Part shown: piece after piece, positions 56,573 to 64,000 of the stretch
Layout: each line of letters starts with the position of its first letter
Numbering within the stretch: the stretch's first letter is position 1
Assembly (NCBI RefSeq): GCF_003730195.1
Contig: NZ_QWGG01000014.1
Location: 35,530-99,529, forward strand
DNA length: 64,000 nucleotides
Origin: Halosimplex salinum
GTDB taxonomy: Archaea > Halobacteriota > Halobacteria > Halobacteriales > Haloarculaceae
Reading direction: 5' to 3'
Position numbers and translations under genes: made by a program
The notes under the pieces: model-generated
Told to the model about the DNA's origin: nothing
What the model saw: only the letters and a program-made list of their open reading frames with translations
Databases searched by the model: none

Positions 56573-56792
56573 TTCACCCTCGGTCGAGTATGGCCCAAGA
56601 CAGAGGGATGGCAGTACACGATCTTCACCCAGACGGCCAGAGCGTGATAAGACTCTCATCAATCAGTACAGGCACTACACAGAAAGCGTAATGGCGACCG
56701 AACAGCGTTTGGATCTGAACTGTTTCTACGGTCCCCTATTCTTAGAATGGCGCAAAGCATCATTCGCCGACACCTTAGCGGAATATGTCTGA
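56565..56792 (+). pseudogene. Truncated duplicate of the downstream RipA-like gene
   Basis: A 75-codon frame whose middle (INQYRHYTESVMATEQRLDL NCFYG) parallels residues 70-95 of the next protein (MDQYIHYGEVAIETANQRVQ MNRFFG) with about half the positions identical. The membrane segments that should follow are missing and the frame ends after 20 unrelated residues. It overlaps the TIR-like stop by 8 nt and ends just past the start of the intact gene. It is best read as a relic of an earlier effector copy. Confidence 0.6.
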
Positions 56793-57564
56793 ATCAACTG
56801 ACGAGACCTCTGGCGAGAGCGAGCCGAATAATGCAAATCTTGGCGAAAATACCGAGGACAAAGACACGCCTGAAACAGAGCCGGAACACCCCGAAGAGGT
56901 TACTGGGGGAGACCCGGCCGAATCGGCCGAGCCCAATGCCGTAGAGAATGGGCCGTTAACGAACCTGAACGACGAAGAGACGGATCGCTTGATGGATCAA
57001 TACATCCACTATGGGGAGGTGGCAATCGAGACTGCGAATCAGCGGGTTCAGATGAACCGATTTTTCGGCTTGATTTTGACGTCGATACTAGCCGGACTCT
57101 TCGCTCTCGCCCGAGGAAATTTGACGACTACGAGTGCTGCAATCGTTCTATTCGCCTCTGGATTTGGAAGTCTGATCTGTTACTTTTGGTATCAGAGTTT
57201 ACAGTCGTATCGCCGGCTGAACAAGGCCCGATATGCTATTCTCAACCAAATCGAGTCTGCCCTTCCTGTCCGAATGTATCTTGATGAATGGCGATACCTC
57301 AAGCGGGAAAAGCCCGATCCGGAAATCGTTGAGCCCCGACCTGATGACGACCCAGATCACCGCTCGCATACGATTGTCGAACAGTGGTTTGTCCGTCTCC
57401 TTGCCGCTGGATATCTTACTGTCGGAGGATACGCTGGCGGGTTCATTCTAACTCCTTTGCTCACGGGTGCAGGCTATTCTCTGCCGTCTCCGACGGCAGT
57501 CGGGCTAATAACCGGTGCGACCGTTATGGCTGGTTCGATAGGGCTATTCTGGATTCAGAGCTGA
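56785..57564 (+). CDS. RipA-like membrane protein, probable effector partner
   Basis: A 259-residue protein. Residues 1-70 are acidic and disordered. The TDRLMDQYIHYGEVAIETAN QRVQMNRFF helix precedes two close transmembrane helices (FGLILTSILAGLFALA, AAIVLFASGFGSLICYFWYQ); two more lie near the C terminus (LLAAGYLTVGGYAGGFIL, AVGLITGATVMAGSIGLFWI). This is the layout of RipA-type membrane proteins often encoded beside TIR-like MTH538 proteins. In a defence setting it would be the membrane effector. The stop overlaps the next ATG (TGATG). Confidence 0.7.
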   Translation: MSESTDETSGESEPNNANLGENTEDKDTPETEPEHPEEVTGGDPAESAEPNAVENGPLTNLNDEETDRLMDQYIHYGEVAIETANQRVQMNRFFGLILTSILAGLFALARGNLTTTSAAIVLFASGFGSLICYFWYQSLQSYRRLNKARYAILNQIESALPVRMYLDEWRYLKREKPDPEIVEPRPDDDPDHRSHTIVEQWFVRLLAAGYLTVGGYAGGFILTPLLTGAGYSLPSPTAVGLITGATVMAGSIGLFWIQS

Positions 57565-57797
57565 TGACACCTACTATGAAACGATTCGATATTGGAGACA
57601 CGGTCCGAATCGATATCCCGGACGTGACAGATCCAGATCACGAGCGTCTCCATGGACGTCGAGGAACAATCGTTGAGATCCTCTCAGACGATGCAGGAAC
57701 TGTGACTGGTGATCAACGAGAAGGCTATCTTTTCCGGGTTGAAATCGCCAATGGTGACACCGTTGACGTCCGCTGGCGGGATCTTCGGCCAGTTTGA
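57564..57797 (+). CDS. Small SH3-like/KOW-like beta protein
   Basis: A 77-residue protein starting MTPTMKRFDIGDTVRIDIPD at an ATG overlapping the RipA-like stop; MKRFDIG (57576) is an alternative. The pattern FDIGDTVRI...HGRRGTIVEIL...YLFRVEIANGDTVDVRWRDL RPV is that of a small SH3-like barrel, similar to haloarchaeal proteins of unknown function. Translational coupling makes it part of the TIR-like/RipA-like unit. Confidence 0.7.
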   Translation: MTPTMKRFDIGDTVRIDIPDVTDPDHERLHGRRGTIVEILSDDAGTVTGDQREGYLFRVEIANGDTVDVRWRDLRPV

Positions 57798-57878
57798 TTG
57801 GCTATTGTCTGGTGCCACCTCTGTAGTCTAAGTTCACTAAACACTAAGTTAGCGTACTGAATACATCTCGGCATTACG

Positions 57879-60800
57879 ATGCTCTCGCTTCCTCCGCTTG
57901 TCGATAACGCCAATAGAACACTAGAAGACGCTTACAAGCGGATTATTCCCCAGATCGAGGAAGGCCGTATCGCAACTGGATACTTTTATCTCTCAGGATT
58001 CGACCTCTACCGGGAAGACCTTGAAAATCTGGCTGACCCCGAGGAACTCGGCCACGCTCCACTTCGGATCTTGATGGGTCGTCAGACGAATAGGGGAACT
58101 GCTGACGAAATCGGTGAGGGGCAGAATCTCAAAGAGGAGCTCAAAAGAGAGGTGAGAGAAAGCATCTCGGAGCTGAATAACGCTCAGATCGGGCGACTAG
58201 ACCGGCTACGAGACTTTATCGCCGAAGGCGAGGTGAGCGTCCGTGTGCGAAATCCTGAAAACGGTTACTTCCACGCAAAGGGTGCATCATTTCGAGCACC
58301 ACTCGAAGACGACGAAGATTGGGGACAAGACGAGGATGAAGACACCCGCCCATGCGCTACAGTTGTCGGCTCCTCGAACTTCACCAAGAGCGGCCACCAG
58401 AACAACATCGAACTGAACCTCACGAGTCAGGATCGACACAAGGCCGAAGCGTTCGAGGAGTGGTACGACAACCAGTGGGCCAACGCCGAGGAGTTCAGTG
58501 AGGAGATCATCCGAATCATCGAGAACAGCGAGGAGTACCAGGACTGGAAGGAACAGCAGGAGAACGAGTCTGACCAGGAGACGTCATCTGAGGAGCTGGG
58601 CACGTATCTCGAACCGTTCGAGCTCTACAAGCTGCTCGCCTACGACGAACTGAGTGGGAACGTCAACATCCGTGACAGCCCACTGTACTACTTCCAGAAG
58701 CTCGGGTACGAGAGTGCAAAGGAGAAGCTCTCCCAGTTCAACGGGTGCATCGTCTCCGACTCGGTCGGCCTGGGAAAATCATTTATTGGCGGTGAACTCC
58801 TCCACGACTACCGCCAACGTGGCGACCACTGTCTCCTCATTGTCCCGGCTAACCTGACTGATCAGTGGGAAGACCTACTCCAGAACGACACTGACGAAGA
58901 CGGCAATCCGTACTTCGGGTTAGAGGTAGACGGCACGCACCTTGACGTGATGAGTATCAGCAAGTTCCAGAATCTCTCCTACGACGAGGTGCAGGACCTC
59001 AAAGACGAGTTCGACGTCCTGCTTATCGACGAGGCTCATCGGTTCCGGAACTACGGGAAGTGGCGACCGAATCCGGACCACGATGATGACTACAAGGGGA
59101 CGCGACGACACGCGAATCTCAGGCAACTCCGCGGAAAGACGATGATTATGCTGACCGCGACCCCGATCAATAACAGCGCTACCGACCTAAAGAACCTCAT
59201 CAGCTTGTTCACCAGCCCGGAGGAACTTCGGAACAAGGCGTCACTCGACTTTGATGCGTTCGACGAATATATCGAACTCTCGGAGACGCGAAAACGCATC
59301 GCATCCGGGAAAGAGGAGGTCGGCGACGACGAACAGCAAGAAATCACCGAGCAGCTCCAGCGACACTCCTCTGAGATATCGAATATCCTTAACGAAGTGA
59401 TGGTTCTCCGAACGCGCAAGCACGTCAAAGACCAGATACAGGACAGCGAAGACTTCGAGATGAGCTTCAAGCCGCCGAAACTCAACAAGCAACAGTACTC
59501 CCTGCCGGCGGCCTACCAGCCAATATATCGGATGCTTCCCGACGTGATGGACGCCCTCCACCTACCCCACATCACAGTCAAAAACCCGAAAGCAGGGAGC
59601 ACGCTGAAAGCTCTCTACAAGCTGAACCTCCTCAAACGGCTCGAGTCCTCAACGTACGCGTTCGTCCAGTCGATCGAGACGCTACATCAGAGCGAACGCC
59701 AGCTTCTCGGCCTTCTTGGTGAACTTCCCGAGGACGAAGACATCGATATGCTCCGAACTGTTCGGGAAGGGGATGACTCTGAACTCGGTGACTTTGTCGA
59801 AGGAGCCGACGCTGCTGAAGATCTCGAACAAACACTCGAAGAATTCGGTTTCGATACCACCGCTATTCAATCGGAAGAAGGAGCTGATACCGAGGGAGAT
59901 GAACTGGCAGACGCCACCATCGGCGAGGTGAAGACGTACATCAGGGAGGACCTCACCCTTCTCTCGTACTTCCTCTCGCAGTTCATCGGTGATGTCGCCC
60001 GTGATGCGGGTGATGTGAGCGATTATGCGGTTTCCACGCGTCAATGGCTCGCTGACCACGACGCTGGTGTCCTCCCCGATATTCCTGAAGAAGAGATGAA
60101 TCCGATTCTCTACCCGAATAGTGACCTGAGTGAAGTCGACCCTGCCACACGCGACTTTTACGAGGCCGTCTTTTCACTCCGCGAGTTCCGCGACCCGAAG
60201 ATCGACCGACTTGCAGATGTCCTCACTAACCACGATCAGAAGGTACTCATCTTCACGCAGTATCGGGCAACTGCAGACTACGTCTATCGAACCCTCTGTG
60301 ACAACGAGGATTCACCACTCACAGAGGCGAACAGTGCCGTCGTCAAGGGTGGCGACGAGAATAAACAGGACATCATTCAACGCTTTGCTCCCGAGGCGTC
60401 AGGCTACCAGCAAACGCTCGCCGAGTCGGGGGACTCAGAGCTACAGTACGTAGTGGCCACTGACACGCTGAGTGAAGGGGTTAATCTCCAGGACGTTCAT
60501 GTGGTGGTCAATTACGACCTGCCGTGGAACCCGATGCGGATTGTCCAGCGTGTCGGGCGAGTCGACCGGATCGGGAGTACCGCCGAGAAACACGTCCACA
60601 ACTTCTACCCGGACGGCGACATCGAGGCGGCGATTAAGCTCCTGAAACGCCTGCAGGCAAAGATCAACGATATCGCGCTCATCGTCGGAAAGGAGAACAA
60701 TATCCTCGATCCGAACGAAGACCAGATTCTCGAAAAGACAGGTGTAGACACGGAGAAGACAATCGGGGAATTACAGGTGGACGAGATTGAGGACTCTCTC

Positions 60801-61685
60801 CAGAAGTCCCGTGAAATTGACGACGTGAATGAACTCGACGACACGAGCAAGAATCCGCTCCTCCGCAATGCTGGGAGTAATGAACACGCTGCGTTCGAGC
60901 GGTACCTTCTGAAGCGAGAACTGAACGAGGATTATGACCTAACTGCGGAAGACTTCGAGTACGCTGAGGACTTCTTCGATGACCCGCCCGAAGAACGGGA
61001 ATTCCTCTACACGAATGTAACTGACCACGATGCCGGTCCTCGTCCGGGCGTATTCGCCCTTGCCCACCTCTGGTTCGACGATGATGACCACGAGTCCCCT
61101 CTTGGTCGCGTCCGTCGTGCTTTCTACTACAAGCCCTTCGCCGACGAGGTCAAAGAGCGGCCCGTGAGCACGCTCAACATTGACCCTTCAGTTGACGGCG
61201 AACCGATTACTGGAAATCCAGATACGGTGTTATCGAATCGCAGTGAGATTCAAGCAGTGCTTGACGAGCGCCTGGAGGTGATTCGAGAAGGCCAAGTTGA
61301 GGGTGCTTTCAAACAGGGGGAGGCCTTCTCGAAGGAACAGGAGACGATCCTCGATTTCATCAGTCACTACGTTCAGCCGAATCACGGCAATGAGCCGGCT
61401 CCTGTCGAAGAGTTTGAAACGATAGGAGAATGGGCTACCGACATCGAAGAGCGGCTGCAGGAGGTAAAGCTGGCGAACACGGATGAAGACCGAATCCTAC
61501 GAGAGATCTTTCGCCAGAATGAGCAGTACGACTCTTTCCCAGAGTGGCCGACCGGGGAGTTCCTCAGTCAGCTTGAGGAGTTCTTAGAAAAGAACGTCGA
61601 AGCCTCTACTGAATACCAGACGAAACTGATGGGAGAGAGTGATGTACAAGCGAAGCTCGTATGTTGGGGGGTTGTCGGACAGTGA
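57879..61685 (+). CDS. PLD-like nuclease fused to a SNF2-family helicase
   Basis: A 1268-residue protein. Residues about 10-195 are a phospholipase D-like nuclease domain (YFHAKGASF with H132/K134 and GSSNFTKSG about 163-171). The SNF2 motor follows: SVGLGKSFIGG (motif I, about 298), LLIDEAHRFRN (DEAH, about 383), LTATPINNS (motif III), and SEGVNLQDVH...QRVGRVDRIGS (motifs V-VI, about 865-900). The last 300 residues are an uncharacterised helical region. Such PLD-SNF2 proteins occur in haloarchaea beside adenine methylases and recall the DrmD/DrmMI pair of DISARM. It ends 8 bp from the convergent methylase. Confidence 0.85.
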   Translation: MLSLPPLVDNANRTLEDAYKRIIPQIEEGRIATGYFYLSGFDLYREDLENLADPEELGHAPLRILMGRQTNRGTADEIGEGQNLKEELKREVRESISELNNAQIGRLDRLRDFIAEGEVSVRVRNPENGYFHAKGASFRAPLEDDEDWGQDEDEDTRPCATVVGSSNFTKSGHQNNIELNLTSQDRHKAEAFEEWYDNQWANAEEFSEEIIRIIENSEEYQDWKEQQENESDQETSSEELGTYLEPFELYKLLAYDELSGNVNIRDSPLYYFQKLGYESAKEKLSQFNGCIVSDSVGLGKSFIGGELLHDYRQRGDHCLLIVPANLTDQWEDLLQNDTDEDGNPYFGLEVDGTHLDVMSISKFQNLSYDEVQDLKDEFDVLLIDEAHRFRNYGKWRPNPDHDDDYKGTRRHANLRQLRGKTMIMLTATPINNSATDLKNLISLFTSPEELRNKASLDFDAFDEYIELSETRKRIASGKEEVGDDEQQEITEQLQRHSSEISNILNEVMVLRTRKHVKDQIQDSEDFEMSFKPPKLNKQQYSLPAAYQPIYRMLPDVMDALHLPHITVKNPKAGSTLKALYKLNLLKRLESSTYAFVQSIETLHQSERQLLGLLGELPEDEDIDMLRTVREGDDSELGDFVEGADAAEDLEQTLEEFGFDTTAIQSEEGADTEGDELADATIGEVKTYIREDLTLLSYFLSQFIGDVARDAGDVSDYAVSTRQWLADHDAGVLPDIPEEEMNPILYPNSDLSEVDPATRDFYEAVFSLREFRDPKIDRLADVLTNHDQKVLIFTQYRATADYVYRTLCDNEDSPLTEANSAVVKGGDENKQDIIQRFAPEASGYQQTLAESGDSELQYVVATDTLSEGVNLQDVHVVVNYDLPWNPMRIVQRVGRVDRIGSTAEKHVHNFYPDGDIEAAIKLLKRLQAKINDIALIVGKENNILDPNEDQILEKTGVDTEKTIGELQVDEIEDSLQKSREIDDVNELDDTSKNPLLRNAGSNEHAAFERYLLKRELNEDYDLTAEDFEYAEDFFDDPPEEREFLYTNVTDHDAGPRPGVFALAHLWFDDDDHESPLGRVRRAFYYKPFADEVKERPVSTLNIDPSVDGEPITGNPDTVLSNRSEIQAVLDERLEVIREGQVEGAFKQGEAFSKEQETILDFISHYVQPNHGNEPAPVEEFETIGEWATDIEERLQEVKLANTDEDRILREIFRQNEQYDSFPEWPTGEFLSQLEEFLEKNVEASTEYQTKLMGESDVQAKLVCWGVVGQ

Positions 61686-61693
61686 TTCGGGAG

Positions 61694-64000
61694 CTACGGT
61701 AGGGGCCCCTTCTGATCCAGTAAATCATATTTCTCCAAGACCAGATCGAAGTACATCTCGTCCATCAGATTCGGATTCTCAACGCGATGGAAGTCGTCGA
61801 GAATAAACTTCACGTCACGACGTTCCAGGCCATACGCTTGGAATGCGGCCGCGTCGATTTCAGCCTGTAATTCTCTGCGTTCTTGATCTTCTACCGCTGC
61901 CTCGATTCCGCCGAGTCGCTCATGCATTTCTTTAAATTCTTCCCCGTAACAGTTCAATCGGGCAGCTCGTTCAGCGATATAATGGAACCAGTCATCTCCG
62001 TCGGTGAGCCGTGGTAGCTGGGATTCCAATAGCTCGCGCTTGACGATGTGCGTCTCGACTTTAGTTCGCATCAGGAAATCGAACGCAATGCTGTTCAGGA
62101 GTCCCGTTGCCACGAAGAGTTCTTGATCCGTAAATCGCCGGACGTAGGGTGACCGAAGTGGGGACTCTGTGAGGTGTTCCTCTTCCGGTTCAATAGCGAA
62201 CGGCTTGAACGTGTTAATGGTGTGGAGACAGATGACGTCCTTCGGAAGTACCGTCGCTATTATCGTCCGCTCGTCCCGGGATCGAGAAACGTCTCGAATG
62301 CCGATTCGGTATTCAGTGCAATCGAGCAGGACATCTTCTTCCTCAAGTCCGTGACTACGGTGTTCTTCGAGTAGTTCATCTACGAATTGAACTTGGGACT
62401 TGCTCGTCTCTGAACCTCCAAAGGCGTCGTAGATTGCCCGTTTGAGATTACCTCTGTTGAATTTCTTCTCTCGAACACGGTACTGAGCACTATTCGGTGG
62501 ATCGTACATCCCCCGACTCCAGTACTGCGGTCCATCTAACGCATCTGTGTGGGTATTATCGTACTGGAACTGGTGGATATTTTTGCCGCCATAGACGGGA
62601 TAGTCGGCCTCCTCCGGCGATGTCAGGAGCCTATCCTTATCAGTCGATTCAACGAACTCCTTAGTGAGCATATCAACTGTCCAAGCGTCCTCTAAATCTT
62701 CACCCAAGGAAGGCTGCTCAACTACCTTCTCCAAGACGCTTACTTCGATCTGCGAGGTGATGGATGGGAAGATTCCCCCTTCTGGAGAATAACTGACGAG
62801 TACGTCGCGCGGAATGTTGACTGCCTCATCTTCGATCCTGTAGACTATATCCATGTCACGTTGGTTGAATATCCCCCGAAGAGCTGATGTCTTCCCCCCA
62901 TATTCGAACGTCAGAATCGCGAACCGGTATCTATCGTCGATAGCCTCAAAGATACCCTTGTTCTCGAACCCGATGAGATTCTCCACGTCCGTGTGGTCCA
63001 GCAGATGCATTCGGAGGTCTTTCCCCATTACTCCCCCGAAGATAGTACCGGGGAGGAGCAGACTCACCTTCACGCCGTCTCTGGAGAGTCGGAAGACCCG
63101 CTCAAGAAAAAGAGCCGAAAGTTCGTTCTTTGTCGGCATCGTTCGACCGCCCACCACCGGAGATTGGAGCTTATAGACATCTCCTTGCGTGAAGAAGTCT
63201 GCCTGAGTTTCCATTGAGTCCTTGTAGTCCTCCCATTCCCACGCAACTTCAGGGCTTGAGAGGAGGTCTTCCATCACACCGTCTTTTTCCTCCGACTGAT
63301 AGGTACGGAACTGCTCATCGTAGCGGATGAAGAAGTCGTCGCGATTCGCGTAGAGCATGTCCCATGGTGGGTTCCCGATGAACACGTCGAATCCACCTTT
63401 CTCGAAGACGTCGGCGAACTCCAACGGCCAGTGGAAGGGGGACCACTCCCGAATTTCCTCGATCGTTATGTCGTCAAAGCCAGCGTCTTGGAATTCTCGC
63501 CGAAGGATTTCATCAAATTTGTCCCGGTGTTCCTCTATTCTGTCTTCTGCCTCCTTCCGCCATTCTTGAGCTTCAGTACTGGTCTCCGCTTTCTTGTGCT
63601 TCTTGATGGCCTCTTTCACGTCCTCAAAACGAGTTTTCACCTCCCAAGAATCGAGATCGCTGTCTCCGTCTTCGTTACTCTCGATGTCCGTATCGAGTTG
63701 ACCGATTAGGCTGTTGCCCTGTCGTACGTTGAAATCGATGTTGGGGAGCGGCTCCACCTCGCTCGGTTCATCCTCGATATCAGCGACCATCGACAACCAG
63801 AGCCTGAGCTTACAGATCTCAACAGCACCTTCGTCGATATCGACTCCGTACAAATTGTTGAGGATGGCCGTTCGCTTTGCGTACAATGATGAGGAGCCTT
63901 TTCCAGACTCGATTACCTCTATCTCTTCTCGCGTTCTGGATTCTAGCTCCCAGCCTTTCCCTTCAGCTTCGAGTCGCTGGAAATACTCAATGCATTGCAT
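61694..64000 (-). CDS. Eco57I-like adenine-specific methylase/restriction protein (partial)
   Basis: The frame is open to the window edge, so the N terminus and the SAM-binding motif I lie outside. The 768 visible residues contain LYGVDIDEGAVEICKLRLWL and FDVFIGNPPWDML, the NPPW motif IV of N6-adenine methylases, an insertion with coiled coil (residues about 125-165), and a long C-terminal target-recognition region (about 280-650). This is the Eco57I/type IIG-like architecture. Convergent with the PLD-SNF2 helicase, it probably marks host DNA for a restriction-like defence system. Start unknown. Confidence 0.85.
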   Translation of the reverse strand: MQCIEYFQRLEAEGKGWELESRTREEIEVIESGKGSSSLYAKRTAILNNLYGVDIDEGAVEICKLRLWLSMVADIEDEPSEVEPLPNIDFNVRQGNSLIGQLDTDIESNEDGDSDLDSWEVKTRFEDVKEAIKKHKKAETSTEAQEWRKEAEDRIEEHRDKFDEILRREFQDAGFDDITIEEIREWSPFHWPLEFADVFEKGGFDVFIGNPPWDMLYANRDDFFIRYDEQFRTYQSEEKDGVMEDLLSSPEVAWEWEDYKDSMETQADFFTQGDVYKLQSPVVGGRTMPTKNELSALFLERVFRLSRDGVKVSLLLPGTIFGGVMGKDLRMHLLDHTDVENLIGFENKGIFEAIDDRYRFAILTFEYGGKTSALRGIFNQRDMDIVYRIEDEAVNIPRDVLVSYSPEGGIFPSITSQIEVSVLEKVVEQPSLGEDLEDAWTVDMLTKEFVESTDKDRLLTSPEEADYPVYGGKNIHQFQYDNTHTDALDGPQYWSRGMYDPPNSAQYRVREKKFNRGNLKRAIYDAFGGSETSKSQVQFVDELLEEHRSHGLEEEDVLLDCTEYRIGIRDVSRSRDERTIIATVLPKDVICLHTINTFKPFAIEPEEEHLTESPLRSPYVRRFTDQELFVATGLLNSIAFDFLMRTKVETHIVKRELLESQLPRLTDGDDWFHYIAERAARLNCYGEEFKEMHERLGGIEAAVEDQERRELQAEIDAAAFQAYGLERRDVKFILDDFHRVENPNLMDEMYFDLVLEKYDLLDQKGPLP

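Overview
The window reads as accessory DNA of a halophilic archaeon (class Halobacteria), most likely a large plasmid, secondary replicon or integrated island. The evidence is the GC-rich sequence, the very acidic proteins, the many leaderless starts 25-30 nt downstream of TATA-like boxes, and haloarchaeal families: TFB, Orc1/Cdc6, HalOD1 domains, a phiH1-type repressor, and many short CxxC zinc-ribbon proteins. Two Orc1/Cdc6 genes, an origin with ORB-type repeats, a PolB2-type polymerase with a RecA-like gene, an RPA-like OB-fold protein and a plasmid TFB suggest a replicon with its own replication and transcription genes. I saw no rRNA, tRNA, CRISPR array or transposase gene.

Layout. 1-6 kb: small unknown proteins, a PD-(D/E)XK-like protein and a RHH/PIN toxin-antitoxin pair with a palindromic operator. 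6-10.5 kb: phiH1-type repressor, HalOD1 protein, a GC-rich non-coding block with stacked hairpins, an RPA-like gene, a stand-alone 3'-5' exonuclease-like protein. 10.5-17.9 kb: TFB, PadR-like regulator, HalOD1/RecA-like signalling protein and a run of small haloarchaeal plasmid genes on the + strand. 17.9-25.2 kb: a seven-gene minus-strand potassium/stress cluster (zinc ribbon, UspA, APC permease-UspA, TrkA, TrkH, two small membrane proteins) divergent from an Lrp-type regulator fused to an RCK_C domain. 25.3-30.1 kb: more small plasmid genes and a restriction-endonuclease-like gene interrupted by an in-frame amber codon. 30.2-36.8 kb: a heavy-metal island (HxlR regulator, mercuric reductase, second flavoprotein disulfide reductase, winged-helix regulator, P1B-ATPase, HMA chaperone). 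38.3-39.1 kb: two fluoride channel genes behind a fluoride riboswitch. 40-43.6 kb: ArdC-like antirestriction protein, SWIM protein and an AbiE-like pair. 44-51 kb: origin, Orc1/Cdc6, PolB2 and RecA-like gene. 51.4-64 kb: defence-type genes (PD-(D/E)XK nuclease, Tat-exported protein, second Orc1/Cdc6, TIR-like protein plus RipA-like membrane protein, PLD-SNF2 helicase, Eco57I-like methylase that runs off the end).

Two repeated non-coding elements tie the accessory genes together. The first is a short hairpin preceded by a GTTTNT run, with variable compensating stems and a conserved GA..GGGTG loop. It lies 6-60 nt upstream of 17 genes, all on the + strand, including TFB and the ArdC-like gene. 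The second is a 41-43 bp inverted repeat (TTAACCAAC - about 24 variable bases - GTTGGTTAA) present seven times, always between genes and several times directly in front of the hairpin. I know neither as a described element. Together they look like a plasmid-wide regulon or cassette-boundary system and are the most interesting signal in the window.
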